Shown here: piece after piece, positions 5,741 through 6,315 of the stretch
Numbering within the stretch: position 1 is the first letter of the stretch
Layout of the letters: every line of letters begins with the position of its first letter
Source of the DNA: Novosphingobium sp.
GTDB taxonomy: Bacteria > Pseudomonadota > Alphaproteobacteria > Sphingomonadales > Sphingomonadaceae
NCBI GenBank assembly: GCA_020853995.1
Contig: JADYXV010000103.1
Coordinates: forward strand, 1-6,315
DNA: 6,315 bases
Direction: 5' to 3'
Made by a program: the position numbers and the translations under genes
The notes under the pieces: model-generated
The model's input: the letters and a program-made list of their open reading frames with translations, nothing else
Database searches by the model: none
What the model was told of the DNA's origin: nothing

Positions 5741-6315
5741 TCAACGAAGTATCAGGATGCCCCGCCAGTTCCGCGCATAGCGGTCCTCATACCGCACGAT
5801 ATCATCCTCGCCCAGATAGGTTCCAGTCTGGACCTCGATCATCTCGACCGGAATCTTCCCCGGATTTTCGAGCCTATGCACCGCGCCTCGCGGCACATAG
5901 ACGGACTGGTTGGCCGCCACCAGTCGGACCTCGTCGTCGATCGTCACCTTCGCCGTCCAGGCCACTACGATCCAATGTTCGGCGCGATGATGGTGGCTCT
6001 GGAGTGAGAGCGCCTGTCCCGGTTTCACCACGATCCGCTTGACCTGGAACCCGTCGCCCATCGCCAGGCTTTCGAACCAGCCCCATGGTCGCTTGTCCGA
6101 TGCCATTGTATCTGCCTGTTTGACCGACCGGGCCTTGAGCGCGGCGACCGCTTCCCCCACCCGCTGGCTGGCGGCGCGGGGTGCGACCAGCACCGCGTCG
6201 GGCATGGCGACGACTATCATGTCTTCCAAACCAATGCCGACGACTTCCAGGCTGGCGGCTTCGGACCGAAGCAGGCTGCCCTTGCAATCGATCGCGGTTG
6301 CGCCCGCCGACATGA
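5741..6315 (-). CDS. manC: Mannose-1-phosphate guanylyltransferase / mannose-6-phosphate isomerase (type II), C-terminal part
   Basis: Proteins of this type (ManC/AlgA/XanB) make GDP-mannose, and many also isomerise fructose-6-phosphate to mannose-6-phosphate, for exopolysaccharide or LPS sugars. The visible ~190 residues start at the end of the nucleotidyltransferase part (SLLRSEAASLEVVGIGLED, then PDAVLVA) and continue into the cupin-fold isomerase domain. That domain includes RPWGWFE, FQVKRIVVKPGQALSLQ, the metal-binding cluster SHHHRAEHW, PRGAVHRLENPG and YLGEDDIVRYEDRYARN. The full protein is usually about 470 residues, so the N-terminal pyrophosphorylase domain lies beyond the right edge. 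The ATG at 6313-6311 is probably an internal Met. Two oddities are a Trp where VVxGTAKVT usually has Gly (VVAWTAKVT), and a short C-terminal extension, RNWRGILILR, beyond the usual EDRYGR end. The gene is probably resident host DNA, not part of the mobile element. Confidence 0.9.
   Translation of the reverse strand, partial: MSAGATAIDCKGSLLRSEAASLEVVGIGLEDMIVVAMPDAVLVAPRAASQRVGEAVAALKARSVKQADTMASDKRPWGWFESLAMGDGFQVKRIVVKPGQALSLQSHHHRAEHWIVVAWTAKVTIDDEVRLVAANQSVYVPRGAVHRLENPGKIPVEMIEVQTGTYLGEDDIVRYEDRYARNWRGILILR

Noticed and set aside
1..6315. CRISPR arrays, tRNA or rRNA genes, and riboswitches
   Set aside because: No regularly spaced repeats, cloverleaf-like sequences or recognisable RNA motifs were seen, and nearly the whole window is filled by identified genes.

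Overview
The window looks like an accessory region of an alphaproteobacterium, most likely a sphingomonad (Sphingobium, Sphingopyxis, Novosphingobium or Sphingomonas). The clues are GC-rich coding sequence, an IS6100 end, a MerA without the usual N-terminal metal-binding domain, and the residue style of the VapC and ManC fragments. The genus is an inference; nothing in the window proves it.

Layout from left to right. Positions 1-126 are one end of an IS6-family insertion sequence that I recognise as IS6100: the first 21 codons of its transposase, read leftward, plus its 14-bp terminal repeat. Only 23 bp after the IS end comes a compact mercury-resistance operon, merT-merP-merA (150-2343, + strand). 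It encodes an inner-membrane Hg(II) importer, a periplasmic Hg(II)-binding protein and the cytoplasmic mercuric reductase. merR and the mer operator/promoter are not present between the IS and merT, so the operon appears cut off from its native control. merD, merE and a tnpR resolvase gene are also absent downstream. A full-length Tn3-family transposase gene (2435-5404, + strand) follows merA after 91 bp, with all three catalytic acidic residues.

About 60 bp after tnpA the mobile DNA appears to end at a candidate terminal inverted repeat (about 5416-5464). The host sequence then resumes in the middle of a vapC-like PIN-domain toxin gene that keeps only its C-terminal half (to 5715). This suggests the transposon inserted into, or recombined at, a vapC gene. 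On the opposite strand, converging with it, lies the 3' part of a type II mannose-6-phosphate isomerase/mannose-1-phosphate guanylyltransferase gene (manC/algA/xanB type), which runs off the right edge.

Functionally, merT, merP and merA form a minimal uptake-and-reduction pathway: MerP captures Hg(II), MerT passes it inward through paired cysteines, and MerA reduces it with NADPH to volatile Hg(0). The story of the window is mobile-element assembly: IS6100 on the promoter side, a Tn3-type transposase on the other, and a broken toxin gene marking the right junction. I found no convincing new biological system. The points worth a second look are the loss of mer regulation, the resolvase-less mer/tnpA arrangement, and the exact transposon boundary in vapC.
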